DNA of 18,631 nucleotides from Gallionella sp. UBA6045. GTDB taxonomy: Bacteria; Pseudomonadota; Gammaproteobacteria; Burkholderiales; Gallionellaceae. The notes beneath the pieces were generated by a model. It had not been told where the DNA came from. It did not search any database and saw only the letters and a list, made by a program, of their open reading frames with translations. This document shows, piece after piece, positions 7,577 to 16,558 of this stretch. The stretch lies in assembly GCA_002429165.1 (NCBI GenBank), contig DIYV01000180.1:1-18631 (forward strand). The letters run 5' to 3'. The position numbers were made by a program, and so were the translations under genes. Every line of letters starts with the position of its first letter. The first letter of the stretch is position 1.

Positions 7577-8917
7577 ATGATCAAAAAAATCCTCAAACGT
7601 GTGTTTCGCAAGCCAGCCAAAACCAAATTGGTGGGAAATGCCCAGGTTATCCCGTTCAGATTGCATGGCGTGGCGCACGACCAGATCAGCTATGGCGCGC
7701 TTAAAGTCACCGATGGTCTTCAAGCTGCAGGCTATCAGGCCTATGTGGTTGGCGGTGCGGTGCGCGACCTGTTGCTTGAACGCATTCCAAAGGATTTCGA
7801 TATTGCGACAAATGCCACGCCGGAAGAGGTGCGCCGCATATTCCGCCGCGCACGCATCATCGGGCGTCGCTTTCAGCTGGTGCATGTGATGTTCGGCGAG
7901 GAGGTGGTGGAAGTGTCGACTTTTCGCCGCATGATCGAAGCCGAAGATGCGCAGACCGATGAACATGGGCGTCTGTTGCGCGACAACGAATTCGGCGATC
8001 AGGAGCAGGATGCGGCACGGCGCGATTTTACCGCCAACGCGCTGTTCTATGATCCGTCCACTCAGGAGATTTACGACTTTCACGGCGGCTATGCAGATAC
8101 CCGCAACCACCTGTTGCGCATCATCGGCGATCCATTGGTACGCTACCGCGAAGACCCGGTGCGCATGCTGCGTGCGGTGCGGCTGTCCGCCAAGCTGGGT
8201 ATCAAACTGGATGCGGCTACCGCTGCGCCGATTGCCAAGATGAAATCCCTGCTCGACAACGTGCCGAAGGCGCGCTTGCTCGATGAGGTGCTGAAGATGC
8301 TGTTGTCCGGCCATTCGCTGGTATGCATCCAGCAGTTGCGCAAGATGAATCTGCATCATGGCCTGTTGCCTTTGCTGGATGTGATCTGGGAACAGCCGAT
8401 GGGTGAGAAGTTCATCATGCTGGCATTGCGCAACACCGATGAGCGCCTCAGTCAGGATAAAACGGTTTCTCCGGCATTTTTATTTGCCGCATTGCTGTGG
8501 CATGAAGTGCTGGCGGCGTGGAATCTGCGCGTTCGGCAAGGCGCGCGCCCGGTGGGTGCAATGCACGAGGCGATGGACGAAGTGCTGGCCAAGCAGAGGG
8601 CACAACTCGCCATCCCGCATCGCCAGGATGCGGTGATGAAAGAAATCTGGCTGATGCAACAACGCTTCGAGCAACGCGCCGGACAGCGTCCGTTTCGCCT
8701 GCTCGAGCAGCCGCGCTTCCGCGCCGGATTCGACTTTCTGCTGTTGCGCTGTGCCAGCGGTGAGGTTGATGATCAGCTTGGTTTGTGGTGGGACGAGTTT
8801 CAGAATGCCAGTGCCGGGCGCCAGGCGGAAATGTTGCAGCCGGAGGCGGCGGGCGAGAAAAAACGCCGCCGCAAACCGCGCAAGAAACCCGAAGTATCGG
8901 CAGTGGACGAGCCGTAG
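7577..8917 (+). CDS. pcnB: poly(A) polymerase I
   Basis: A 446-residue class-II nucleotidyltransferase. The catalytic head has GGAVRD (59-64), the DxD pair D73/D75 in KDFDIATNA, and RRDFTANALFYDP (148-160) with the probable third carboxylate. RRARIIGRRFQLVHVMFG (90-107) is the hallmark that separates bacterial poly(A) polymerases from CCA-adding enzymes. The neck/body follows, ending in a very basic tail (EKKRRRKPRKKPE, about 429-441), as in E. coli PcnB, where it helps bind RNA. The enzyme adds 3' A tails to RNAs and so promotes their decay. Length is normal. It is followed by folK after 4 bp; pcnB-folK-pan is a widespread proteobacterial order. The start at 7577 lacks a strong ribosome-binding site but the following KKILKRVFRKP is family-like. 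Confidence 0.95.
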   Translation: MIKKILKRVFRKPAKTKLVGNAQVIPFRLHGVAHDQISYGALKVTDGLQAAGYQAYVVGGAVRDLLLERIPKDFDIATNATPEEVRRIFRRARIIGRRFQLVHVMFGEEVVEVSTFRRMIEAEDAQTDEHGRLLRDNEFGDQEQDAARRDFTANALFYDPSTQEIYDFHGGYADTRNHLLRIIGDPLVRYREDPVRMLRAVRLSAKLGIKLDAATAAPIAKMKSLLDNVPKARLLDEVLKMLLSGHSLVCIQQLRKMNLHHGLLPLLDVIWEQPMGEKFIMLALRNTDERLSQDKTVSPAFLFAALLWHEVLAAWNLRVRQGARPVGAMHEAMDEVLAKQRAQLAIPHRQDAVMKEIWLMQQRFEQRAGQRPFRLLEQPRFRAGFDFLLLRCASGEVDDQLGLWWDEFQNASAGRQAEMLQPEAAGEKKRRRKPRKKPEVSAVDEP

Positions 8918-8921
8918 CGTA

Positions 8922-9431
8922 ATGACTCACATCGCCTTCATCGGACTGGGCAGCAATCTTGAGGACCCGCACAGCCAGCTGCAACGTGCCTTTGCTGCTC
9001 TCGAGGAGTTGCCGGCCACACGATTGACTGCCAGGTCATCGTTATATCGCAGTGCGCCGCTGGATTGTCCGGACTTGCCAGATTTCCAGATTCAGCCGGA
9101 TTTCGTAAATGCGGTGGCGAAAATCGAAACGGATCTGACGCCGCAAGCCTTGTTGAAGGCGCTGTTGCACATCGAGCATCAGCACGGCCGCGAGCGCACC
9201 TATCGCAACGCGCCGCGTACGCTGGATATGGATGTGCTGCTGTATGGCGATTTGCAGCTGCGCGAGCATGGGCTGACCATCCCCCATCCGCAGATGCACA
9301 GACGTGCCTTTGTGTTGCAGCCCTTGCTGGAGATCGCGCCCGATATCAGCATACCCGGTGTCGGGAAGGCAGAACTGGCGCTTGAAAAATGCCAGGATCA
9401 GGTATTGGACAGGATACGCAATGCTGTTTGA
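8922..9431 (+). CDS. folK: 2-amino-4-hydroxy-6-hydroxymethyldihydropteridine pyrophosphokinase (HPPK)
   Basis: A 169-residue protein starting MTHIAFIGLGSNLED, which is the typical HPPK N-terminus (GLGSN). The signature RNAPRTLDMDVLLYG (95-109) contains the Mg2+-binding aspartates D102 and D104. It transfers pyrophosphate from ATP to 6-hydroxymethyl-7,8-dihydropterin in folate synthesis, the same pathway that begins with folE2 in this window. The frame is open upstream into pcnB but the ATG at 8922, 4 bp after the pcnB stop, matches the family start. The end overlaps the next gene by 11 bp, so the pair is probably translationally coupled. Compared with E. coli FolK it carries a few extra residues around 48-60 (the loop before PDFVNAV). 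Confidence 0.95.
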   Translation: MTHIAFIGLGSNLEDPHSQLQRAFAALEELPATRLTARSSLYRSAPLDCPDLPDFQIQPDFVNAVAKIETDLTPQALLKALLHIEHQHGRERTYRNAPRTLDMDVLLYGDLQLREHGLTIPHPQMHRRAFVLQPLLEIAPDISIPGVGKAELALEKCQDQVLDRIRNAV

Positions 9432-10061
9432 CAAGTATCGCTACGTCGTAGTGGAAGGGCCGATAGGTGTCGGCAAAACCAGCCTTGCGCATCGACTCGC
9501 GCAACACACCGGCTCTGCCACGCTGCTGGAAAAGCCCGATGAAAATCCCTTCCTTGCCCGGTTCTACCAGGATCCGCCGCGATATGCGCTGGCAACCCAA
9601 TTGTTTTTTCTGTTCCAGCGCGGCAATGAAGTCCGCGATCTTGCGCAAATGGACCTGTTTCGCGAGAGCACCGTGGCGGACTATCTGTTCGACAAGGACC
9701 CGTTGTTTGCGCGCCTCAATCTGAATGAAGAGGAGTTTGCGCTATACCAGCAGATCTACCGGTCGCTGCAATTACAGGCGCCCGTGCCGGATCTGGTTAT
9801 TTATTTGCAGGCAGAGCCCGAGACGCTGGCCGAGCGCGTGTATCGCCGGGCGCAGCCATATGAACTTGGTATCAGCGAAAGTTATTTGCAACGCCTGTCA
9901 CAAAGCTACAGCGATTTCTTCTATCATTACGATTCGGCGCCGGTATTGATGGTGAATAGCGAGCACCTGAATTTTGTCGATGGTGATGATGATTTCACCT
10001 TGTTGTTGAAACGTATCGAGGAAATGCGCGGGCCGCGCGAATTTTTTAGCCGGGGGAATTG

Positions 10062-10062
<1 letters not shown>
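9421..10062 (+). CDS. deoxynucleoside kinase (deoxyadenosine/deoxyguanosine/deoxycytidine kinase family)
   Basis: A 213-residue P-loop kinase of the dNK family. The phosphate-binding loop is [10 protein letters not shown] (12-21), followed by a substrate-binding glutamate region ([11 protein letters not shown]) and [10 protein letters not shown]. The DRS-like segment appears as [12 protein letters not shown], and the LID region as [12 protein letters not shown]. It phosphorylates deoxynucleosides with ATP for dNTP salvage; base preference cannot be told from sequence. The start ATG lies inside the end of folK (11-bp overlap), and the stop forms TGATG with panB, so it is embedded in a coupled folK-dnk-panB-panC unit. 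This position between folK and panB is seen in many betaproteobacteria. It has no evident functional link to folate or pantothenate synthesis. Confidence 0.9.
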
Positions 10063-11767
<1,705 letters not shown>

Positions 11768-11818
11768 TGCTTGCCGATTGATTACATGGACGGCACGGTG
11801 CGATAGTGTCAATTCCAC

Positions 11819-11834
11819 ACATAACTTGTTATGT
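11819..11834. repeat. inverted repeat between panC and panD
   Basis: ACATAAC-TT-GTTATGT is a perfect 7-bp inverted repeat with a 2-base centre, 52 bases after the panC stop. It has the size and symmetry of a dimeric repressor site. It could also fold as a 6-bp hairpin, but the nearest T-run begins about 20 bases later, so it is not a standard terminator. No regulator can be named. Confidence 0.4.
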
Positions 11835-11911
11835 ATAACCATCGACTTGGCTATTGTTTTTTGATGGCCTAGTCGAATGGCTAATAGTTCCAGCAGTGGT
11901 TTGCCTGACTT

Positions 11912-11920
11912 TGGTATAAT
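11912..11920 (+). promoter_or_regulatory. extended -10 promoter for panD
   Basis: TGG directly before TATAAT (11915-11920) gives the TGnTATAAT extended -10 consensus, 28 bases before the panD start codon. The -35 region is weak, which extended -10 promoters tolerate. This suggests that panD is transcribed separately from panB-panC. Confidence 0.6.
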
Positions 11921-11948
11921 CTGCGGCCAACGATAGAAGAGGTGTCTT

Positions 11949-12329
11949 ATGCAAAGAATCATGCTTAAAGCCAAGTTGCACCGGGTGCATGTCACGCACG
12001 CCGAGTTGCATTACGAAGGCTCCTGCGCGATCGATGACGATTTGCTGGATGCTGCCGACATCAGGGAATATCAGCAGATCGATATATACAACGTCACCAA
12101 TGGCGAGCGTTTCACCACTTACGCTATTCGCGCCCAACGCGGTTCCGGGGTGATTTCCGTGAATGGCGCGGCGGCACATAAGGCTGGTCCGGGCGATATC
12201 CTCATCATCGCCAGCTATGCCATGTATTCCGAACTGGAGCTGCAAAAACATCATCCGCAACTTGTCTATGTGGATGAGCACAACTGCATCATCGCGCAAC
12301 GCGATCGGATTCCGGTACAGGCTGCCTGA
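11949..12329 (+). CDS. panD: aspartate 1-decarboxylase proenzyme (pyruvoyl-dependent)
   Basis: A 126-residue protein, normal for PanD. It begins [20 protein letters not shown] and has the self-processing site at G24-S25 in YEGSCAID; cleavage there creates the pyruvoyl cofactor on the new N-terminus of the alpha chain. K9 and Y58-region residues ([14 protein letters not shown]) and NGAAAH match the family active site. It decarboxylates L-aspartate to beta-alanine, the second substrate of PanC. A strong ribosome-binding site (AGAAGAGG) precedes the ATG. It stands 181 bp from panC with its own promoter and converges with the Rrf2 regulator gene, with 49 bp between the stops and no clear terminator. 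Confidence 0.96.
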   Translation: MQRIMLKAKLHRVHVTHAELHYEGSCAIDDDLLDAADIREYQQIDIYNVTNGERFTTYAIRAQRGSGVISVNGAAAHKAGPGDILIIASYAMYSELELQKHHPQLVYVDEHNCIIAQRDRIPVQAA

Positions 12330-12378
12330 CTGGCAACCTGTTGTTTGTGGCTCGCCGCCTGATTACCCTTGCATATTG

Positions 12379-12828
12379 TTAGCGGCGGACAATAGGTATC
12401 GATTTGAACGAAGGATTGGCTTTCTTTGATGTCTTGGCTATGTCGGCCAGCGTATATTTGTCGAGCACGTTCAGAAAACCGGCTTGCGCGTCGAATATGA
12501 CTGACTTCAGGCTGCAGGAACGGCTTATCACGCACTTGTCCGTGACCGGGTTGAAGCATTCAAGTAAATCGAAATCCGGTTCAGTTGACCGCACCACATC
12601 ACCGACCAGAATTTCTTTTGCGGGCCGGGCGAGTTTGAGTCCGCCGTGCCTTCCCCGGGTCGTCAGGATATAGCCGTCGAGTCCCAGATTGTGTACTACT
12701 TTAACCAGATGGTTGCGCGAAATCTGGTAGAAGTCGGCCAGTTCAGTGATCGTCACGTTTTCATCTTCCCTGTTTGCCAGGTAAATCAGTACGCGCAACG
12801 AATAATCAGTGTACAGAGTCAGGCGCAT
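12379..12828 (-). CDS. nsrR: Rrf2-family Fe-S transcriptional regulator, NsrR-like nitric oxide sensor
   Basis: A 149-residue Rrf2 protein starting MRLTLYTDYSLRVLIYLA, very close to the NsrR start. A winged helix-turn-helix occupies about residues 25-68 (ITELADFYQISRNHLVKVVH, then RGRHGGLKLA). Three cysteines, C91, C99 and C105 (ECF...KCV...SCS), and D8 match the [4Fe-4S] ligands known for NsrR (one Asp and three Cys in the Streptomyces protein). NsrR represses NO-detoxification genes and releases DNA when NO damages its cluster. IscR has different cysteine spacing and RirA is less similar, so NsrR is the best call. The gene is divergent from the globin-reductase pair, and an NsrR-like operator lies in between. 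A ribosome-binding site (GGGAAG) precedes the ATG. Confidence 0.88.
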   Translation of the reverse strand: MRLTLYTDYSLRVLIYLANREDENVTITELADFYQISRNHLVKVVHNLGLDGYILTTRGRHGGLKLARPAKEILVGDVVRSTEPDFDLLECFNPVTDKCVISRSCSLKSVIFDAQAGFLNVLDKYTLADIAKTSKKANPSFKSIPIVRR

Positions 12829-12974
12829 TTCATGTCTTCCCGGTTTAACAAAGTTTTGAGAGTCGTAAACCCCAACCCAGTATTCAAAGCAAGTCGCCGC
12901 ATTTTTTGTTTGTCGATTTCAGAAGTGTCCGGTTGATCTGCATCAGTTTTGTTGCAACTTTAAAAGCATTAATC

Positions 12975-13004
12975 TTGACAGTGATAATAACAGGCAATTA
13001 AGAT
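12975..13004 (+). promoter_or_regulatory. promoter for the globin-reductase unit
   Basis: A perfect TTGACA (12975-12980) is followed after 18 bases by TAAGAT (12999-13004, 4 of 6 matches to TATAAT). The predicted start of transcription is near 13011, leaving a leader of about 120 bases before the globin ATG. The -10 box overlaps the NsrR-like operator, so a bound repressor would block RNA polymerase. Confidence 0.55.
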
Positions 13005-13022
13005 GTATTCATGATATATATT
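13000..13022. promoter_or_regulatory. NsrR-like operator
   Basis: The left half AAGATGTATT matches the known NsrR half-site (AnGATGyATT) completely. Over the 23-base dyad with 1-base centre about 17 positions fit the consensus, the right half being poorer (ATATATATT). A second half-site-like AAGCTGTATTC lies 24 bases downstream (13024-13034). Location over the -10 box of the globin unit and beside the nsrR-like gene supports the call. Confidence 0.6.
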
Positions 13023-13040
13023 AAAGCTGTATTCTTCATT

Positions 13041-13117
13041 GAAGCGCTTCGAATATACCTCCTGAAGAGGGATTTATACAATTGCCGGAGCATTCCGGCG
13101 CCATTATTGAAAATAAT
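13041..13117 (+). other. structured 5' leader of the globin gene
   Basis: The leader between the predicted transcription start and the globin gene holds a 10-bp palindrome GAAGCGCTTC (13041-13050), a perfect 6-bp hairpin GCCGGA-GCAT-TCCGGC (13084-13099), and a second hairpin ATTATT-GAA-AATAAT (13103-13117) that ends just before the ribosome-binding site GGAG (13120-13123). No known riboswitch is recognised. The hairpins may stabilise the mRNA or tune initiation. Confidence 0.4.
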
Positions 13118-13131
13118 CTGGAGAATGAAAT

Positions 13132-13494
13132 ATGAGTCTGTATGAAGAAATTGGTGGTGAAGGTGCAGTTAACGCCGCAGTGGATATATTTTATCGCAAG
13201 GTATTGAAGGATGATCGTATCAAGCGTTTCTTCGAGGGTGTTGATATGGACAGGCAGGCGGCCAAGCAAAAAGCTTTTCTGACGATGGCCTTCGGCGGAC
13301 CGCACAATTACTCGGGCGCGGATATGCGCAAGGGTCATGCGCATCTTGTCGCAATGGGTCTTAACGATTCCCATTTCGATGCGGTGATGGAGCATCTTGG
13401 CGGCACGCTTACAGAACTCAAGGTTCCGGGGAATCTGATCGCGCAAGCCGCTGCAATTGCCGAAAGCACCAGAAACGACGCTCTCGGCAAATAA
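13132..13494 (+). CDS. glbN: group 1 truncated haemoglobin (TrHbN type)
   Basis: A 120-residue 2-on-2 globin. The N-terminal YEEIGGEGAV is typical of the family, as are the B10 tyrosine Y21 in DIFYRKVL, the CD-region FF at 33-34, Q46 near the distal E helix, FGGPHNYSG (54-62), and the proximal haem histidine H69 in DMRKGHAHL. Tyr-B10 with a distal Gln is the arrangement found in globins that convert NO and O2 to nitrate. The gene lies 12 bp before a flavin/iron-sulphur reductase and beside an NsrR-like gene, so NO dioxygenation is the likely role; oxygen or other ligand handling is possible. The start follows GGAG at 8-base spacing. Length is typical for group 1 (about 115-125). Confidence 0.92.
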   Translation: MSLYEEIGGEGAVNAAVDIFYRKVLKDDRIKRFFEGVDMDRQAAKQKAFLTMAFGGPHNYSGADMRKGHAHLVAMGLNDSHFDAVMEHLGGTLTELKVPGNLIAQAAAIAESTRNDALGK

Positions 13495-13506
13495 GGCAAA
13501 GCACCT

Positions 13507-14460
13507 ATGGCCAAGATTATTTATGGCGGGCAGTCGTATGAATGCGGGGAAAATTCAGTTCTCGATTGTTTGACTGCCCAGGGTGTTACTGTCCCTTCTT
13601 CCTGCCACTCCGGCGTTTGCCAGACCTGCCTGATGCAGGCGGTAGATGGTGAAGTGCCCGAAAAGGCCACGGCGGGATTGAAGCCGACACTCGCCGCGCA
13701 GAATTATTTCATGGCTTGCTCCTGTTATCCGGAACAAGATATCGAGGTCGTTCTTCCCGAGGCGGGGACGGGTAAACTCGTGGCCAGGGTTACCAGTGTC
13801 GAATATCTCAATTCGGACATACTCGGTATCAGGCTCAAGCCTACCCGCGCCATCGAATACAAGGCCGGGCAGTTCATCAATCTGTTCAAGGACGAAACTA
13901 CCGCACGCAGCTATTCATTGGCGAGCGTTCCCGCGCTCGGCGAAGAGCTGTTTCTCAATGTGAGGAAGGTTCCATCCGGCCTGGTGAGCGGCTGGGTTTT
14001 TGCTAACCTCAAGGCGGGTGATGGCATTACGATTTCGGAAGCATCCGGAGATTGCTTTTACGTTCCGGGTAATCCTGAACAGAATATCCTTTTGATTGCG
14101 ACCGGTTCCGGTCTTGCCCCGCTGTATGGCATCGTCCGTGACGCACTATTGAACGGGCATCAAGGCAAACTCAGCCTTTACCATGGAAGCTACAACACGG
14201 AAGGTTTTTATCTGGTCGGGGAATTGACAGAGTTGGCGCAGACTCACCGCAATTTCAGCTATGTTCCATGTGTTTCCGAAGAGCAGGCGCCTGCCGGGTA
14301 CTCGTCAGGAATGGTTCTGGATGTTGCACTTGCTGACAATCCGGATCTTTCCGGCTGGCGGGTTTTTTTATGCGGTAACCCGGACATGGTCAATGCAGCC
14401 AGGCAGCAGACCTTCTTCGCCGGTGCTTCGATGCGCGAAATTTACGCCGATCCGTTTTAG
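13507..14460 (+). CDS. ferredoxin-fused NAD(P)H:flavin oxidoreductase, probable globin reductase
   Basis: A 317-residue electron-transfer protein with three domains: an N-terminal plant-type [2Fe-2S] ferredoxin (about 1-85) with ligands C33, C38, C41 and C71; an FAD domain with RSYSLAS; and an NAD(P)-binding domain with ATGSGLAPLYGI and the C-terminal CGNPDMV. The order Fd-FAD-NAD is that of oxygenase reductases such as BenC/MmoC types and of CDP-6-deoxy-glucoseen reductase-like proteins. It would take electrons from NAD(P)H and pass them to a partner. Its immediate partner is the truncated haemoglobin (12 bp upstream), which needs re-reduction after each NO dioxygenation, so it probably stands in for the reductase half of flavohaemoglobin. 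An alternative is electron supply to another oxygenase, such as the Rieske enzyme at 513-1610. Confidence 0.9.
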   Translation: MAKIIYGGQSYECGENSVLDCLTAQGVTVPSSCHSGVCQTCLMQAVDGEVPEKATAGLKPTLAAQNYFMACSCYPEQDIEVVLPEAGTGKLVARVTSVEYLNSDILGIRLKPTRAIEYKAGQFINLFKDETTARSYSLASVPALGEELFLNVRKVPSGLVSGWVFANLKAGDGITISEASGDCFYVPGNPEQNILLIATGSGLAPLYGIVRDALLNGHQGKLSLYHGSYNTEGFYLVGELTELAQTHRNFSYVPCVSEEQAPAGYSSGMVLDVALADNPDLSGWRVFLCGNPDMVNAARQQTFFAGASMREIYADPF

Positions 14461-14734
14461 TTATTCATGACTTAAATCTTGAAGCAGTCTTTATTCGATC
14501 TGCGATGCACTTGCCGTGGTGTTATGACTGGTTGGTGCAGTGTCATTCCGGTTTCTCCATGCCTGATCAACCTGTGTTGTTTTGGTAATTCTTGCCTTGC
14601 GACAAAAATCCATGCTTGCGAATACGCGCGATAGTTTTATATCCCGAGTCAATTTGTCGGATGTCTTCTTCGTTGACCCTGACTGCTTTCGCGGGTAGCA
14701 TTCGGCCATTCAGAAGCTAATGGATGGAAACGAG
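14461..14734 (+). other. non-coding gap before tpiA with a weak promoter candidate
   Basis: No convincing gene was found; a 72-codon minus-strand frame (14491-14709) has no family resemblance. TTGCGA (14616-14621) and TATATC (14638-14643), 16 bases apart, are each 4 of 6 matches to consensus and could be the tpiA promoter. No terminator with stem and T-run is seen after the reductase gene. Confidence 0.3.
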
Positions 14735-15490
14735 ATGCGCCGCAAACTTGTCGTGGGAAACTGGAAGATGTATGGCCGATTGGCGCGCAATCAGGTGTTG
14801 TTACAAGCGATTCTGGCAGGGGTTCGTGACCTGGATAAAGCCGAGTATGCAGTGTGTGTCCCTTATCCGTATCTGGCGCAAACTCAATCCCTGCTGCAGG
14901 GCAGCAACGTGGCATGGGGAGCGCAAAATCTAAGCCCGCAGGAAGAAGGCGCGTTCACGGGTGAAGTGGCCCCGGGCATGCTGGTCGATTTTGCTTGCCG
15001 CTATGCAATCATCGGCCATTCAGAACGGCGCGGACTGTTTCATGAGAGCAACGAGAACGCATCCGCCAAGTTTGATGCGACCATCAAGGCGGGCATGAAA
15101 CCGATCTTTTGCGTGGGTGAAACCCTGACTGAACGCGAGTCCGGTATTACCGAGCAAGTGGTTGCCACGCAGCTGGATGCGGTGCTGAATTGTGCGGGTG
15201 CACAGGCCCTGCAGAAGGCGGTAATTGCTTATGAGCCGGTTTGGGCTATCGGAACCGGTAAAACCGCCACACCCCAGCAGGCACAGGCAGTTCATGCCTT
15301 TATACGTCAGCGCGTCGCACAACATAATAGCCAGGTGGCACAGAGCTTGTGTATACTCTACGGCGGTAGTGTCAAGGCAGCGAATGCGGCCGAGCTATTT
15401 GGTATGCCTGATATCGATGGCGGACTGATAGGCGGCGCTTCGTTGGTGGCGGAAGAGTTCGTGGCAATATGCCGCGCGGCTCAGGGTTAA
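14735..15490 (+). CDS. tpiA: triosephosphate isomerase
   Basis: A 251-residue TIM-barrel enzyme. Counting from MRRKLVVGNWKMYG, the catalytic residues fall at N9, K11, H95 (IIGHSERRG) and E167 (YEPVWAIGTG), and the phosphate-binding ILYGGSVK and GGLIGGASL loops are present, so it is complete. It interconverts dihydroxyacetone phosphate and glyceraldehyde 3-phosphate. The latter is a substrate of Dxs, also in this window. An in-frame ATG at 14720 would add five residues (MDGNE); the ATG at 14735 is chosen because it fits the family N-terminus, but both have modest ribosome-binding sites. secG follows after 21 bp, the usual arrangement in proteobacteria. Confidence 0.95.
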   Translation: MRRKLVVGNWKMYGRLARNQVLLQAILAGVRDLDKAEYAVCVPYPYLAQTQSLLQGSNVAWGAQNLSPQEEGAFTGEVAPGMLVDFACRYAIIGHSERRGLFHESNENASAKFDATIKAGMKPIFCVGETLTERESGITEQVVATQLDAVLNCAGAQALQKAVIAYEPVWAIGTGKTATPQQAQAVHAFIRQRVAQHNSQVAQSLCILYGGSVKAANAAELFGMPDIDGGLIGGASLVAEEFVAICRAAQG

Positions 15491-15511
15491 TTTACGTATT
15501 TGGAGTAGTGT

Positions 15512-15856
15512 GTGGAAACATTAGTTTGGGTAGTACACGTTTTGACGGCGGTGGTGTTGATTGGCCTGGTATTGATGCAACACGGCAAGGGAGCCGACAT
15601 GGGCGCAGCGTTTGGCACAGGTTCGGCAGGAAGTCTGTTTGGTTCCAGCGGTTCCGCGAATTTTCTCAGCCGCAGTACGGCAGTTGCCGCGACGCTGTTC
15701 TTTATTACCAGCTTGTCACTGACATACCTGTATTCTCACCCCACTCAGCAACAGGGAATAATGGATAGAGTAAATCCGGCTGCAACTCAGGCAGCCCCGA
15801 CCGCTCCGGCAGTTAACCCTGTCGATGATTCGAGGTCCAAGGATATTCCGAAATAA
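15512..15856 (+). CDS. secG: protein-export translocase subunit SecG
   Basis: A 114-residue small membrane protein starting at GTG (15512), with GGAG (15502-15505) as ribosome-binding site. Two membrane helices are visible, about residues 3-21 (LVWVVHVLTAVVLIGLVLM) and 55-74. They are joined by the family's glycine-rich cytoplasmic loop QHGKGADMGAAFGTGSAGSLFGS. The C-terminal tail is Ala/Pro-rich and variable, as in other SecG proteins. SecG is the accessory subunit of the SecYEG channel in the inner membrane and helps SecA-driven export. It lies between tpiA and tRNA-Leu, a conserved order in many betaproteobacteria, with 15 bp to the tRNA. Confidence 0.94.
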   Translation: METLVWVVHVLTAVVLIGLVLMQHGKGADMGAAFGTGSAGSLFGSSGSANFLSRSTAVAATLFFITSLSLTYLYSHPTQQQGIMDRVNPAATQAAPTAPAVNPVDDSRSKDIPK

Positions 15857-15871
15857 TTTCGCATGAGAAGC

Positions 15872-15958
<87 letters not shown>

Positions 15959-15970
15959 AATATTAATAAA

Positions 15971-16020
15971 CCGGCACTCCGGCGTGTCGGTAGCACAAGA
16001 CGAATAACCAAGACGAATAA
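15971..16020 (+). other. nuo leader: hairpin and 11-bp direct repeat
   Basis: Between tRNA-Leu and nuoA a 7-bp hairpin with one G-U pair (CCGGCAC at 15971-15977, GTGTCGG at 15984-15990) is followed by two exact copies of AAGACGAATAA (15997-16007 and 16010-16020) separated by 2 bases. The hairpin lacks a T-run and so is not a standard terminator. The tandem repeat could be a binding site upstream of the nuo operon or a slippage product. Confidence 0.45.
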
Positions 16021-16069
16021 TAATTCTGGGTTAACTCAACAAACATTCGCAAAGGGGGAGAGAGATACT

Positions 16070-16426
16070 ATGCTGGAAAATTATTTCCCCGTGCTGTTGT
16101 TCATCTGTGTCGGTGTCGCGATGGGCGTGGTCCCTGTGGCACTTGGTAAACTGGCTGGCCCAAATCGGCCGGACGATAAAAAATTGTCCTCCTATGAATG
16201 CGGTTTTGAGGCATTCGGGGACGCACGCATGAAATTCGATGTGCGCTATTACCTCGTTGCCATCCTGTTCATACTCTTCGATCTTGAAATTGCTTTTCTT
16301 TTCCCCTGGGCGATCGTGCTCAAGGAAATCGGTACATTCGGCTTCGTCTCCATGATGATCTTTCTGGCCATCCTGGTGGTGGGTTTTATCTACGAATGGA
16401 TGAAAGGGGCCCTGGAATGGGAGTGA
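16070..16426 (+). CDS. nuoA: NADH-quinone oxidoreductase subunit A
   Basis: A 118-residue membrane subunit of respiratory complex I. Three hydrophobic helices are seen at about residues 5-26, 62-83 and 88-110. The conserved loop [20 protein letters not shown] (41-60) holds the family cysteine (C44). NuoA sits at the junction of the membrane and peripheral arms and helps shape the quinone cavity. The ATG at 16070 follows GGGGGAG; the frame is open further upstream only by chance through the tRNA. Normally nuoB starts within a few bases to tens of bases of the nuoA stop; here 344 bp of repeat DNA intervene. Confidence 0.96.
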   Translation: MLENYFPVLLFICVGVAMGVVPVALGKLAGPNRPDDKKLSSYECGFEAFGDARMKFDVRYYLVAILFILFDLEIAFLFPWAIVLKEIGTFGFVSMMIFLAILVVGFIYEWMKGALEWE

Positions 16427-16452
16427 CGGTATGAGCAGGAAGCAGGGGCCCC

Positions 16453-16467
16453 GCACGGCGGGGATGC
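16453..16467 (+). other. hairpin of repeat copy 1
   Basis: Within 16449-16463 CCCCGC, loop ACG and GCGGGG form a perfect 6-bp GC stem (positions within a few bases of those given), inside the first repeat copy after nuoA. No T-run follows, so read-through is expected. Confidence 0.6.
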
Positions 16468-16558
16468 GACCGTCCGCGATTGCCGTCAGATGCCGATTAG
16501 CGGCTTTGGGAGGTTGTATGGTCGTTGAGGAGGCGTCAGTACGAGCAGGAAGCAGGGG

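Noticed and set aside
7244..8359. A 371-codon minus-strand open frame opposite pcnB
   Set aside because: It is a shadow of pcnB, which carries all poly(A) polymerase motifs; no domain is seen in the antisense product.
11850..11865. T-run after panC as an intrinsic terminator
   Set aside because: The T-run at about 11856-11862 is roughly 20 bases past the nearest hairpin, so stem and T-run do not form a terminator.
12353..12387. CGCCGC...GCGGCG inverted repeat between panD and the regulator gene as a bidirectional terminator
   Set aside because: The arms are 6 bp with a 23-base loop and there is no T-run on either strand.
14491..14709. A 72-codon minus-strand frame in the gap before tpiA
   Set aside because: No ribosome-binding site, no family resemblance and low-complexity polar composition (many Thr, Ser, Lys and Arg).
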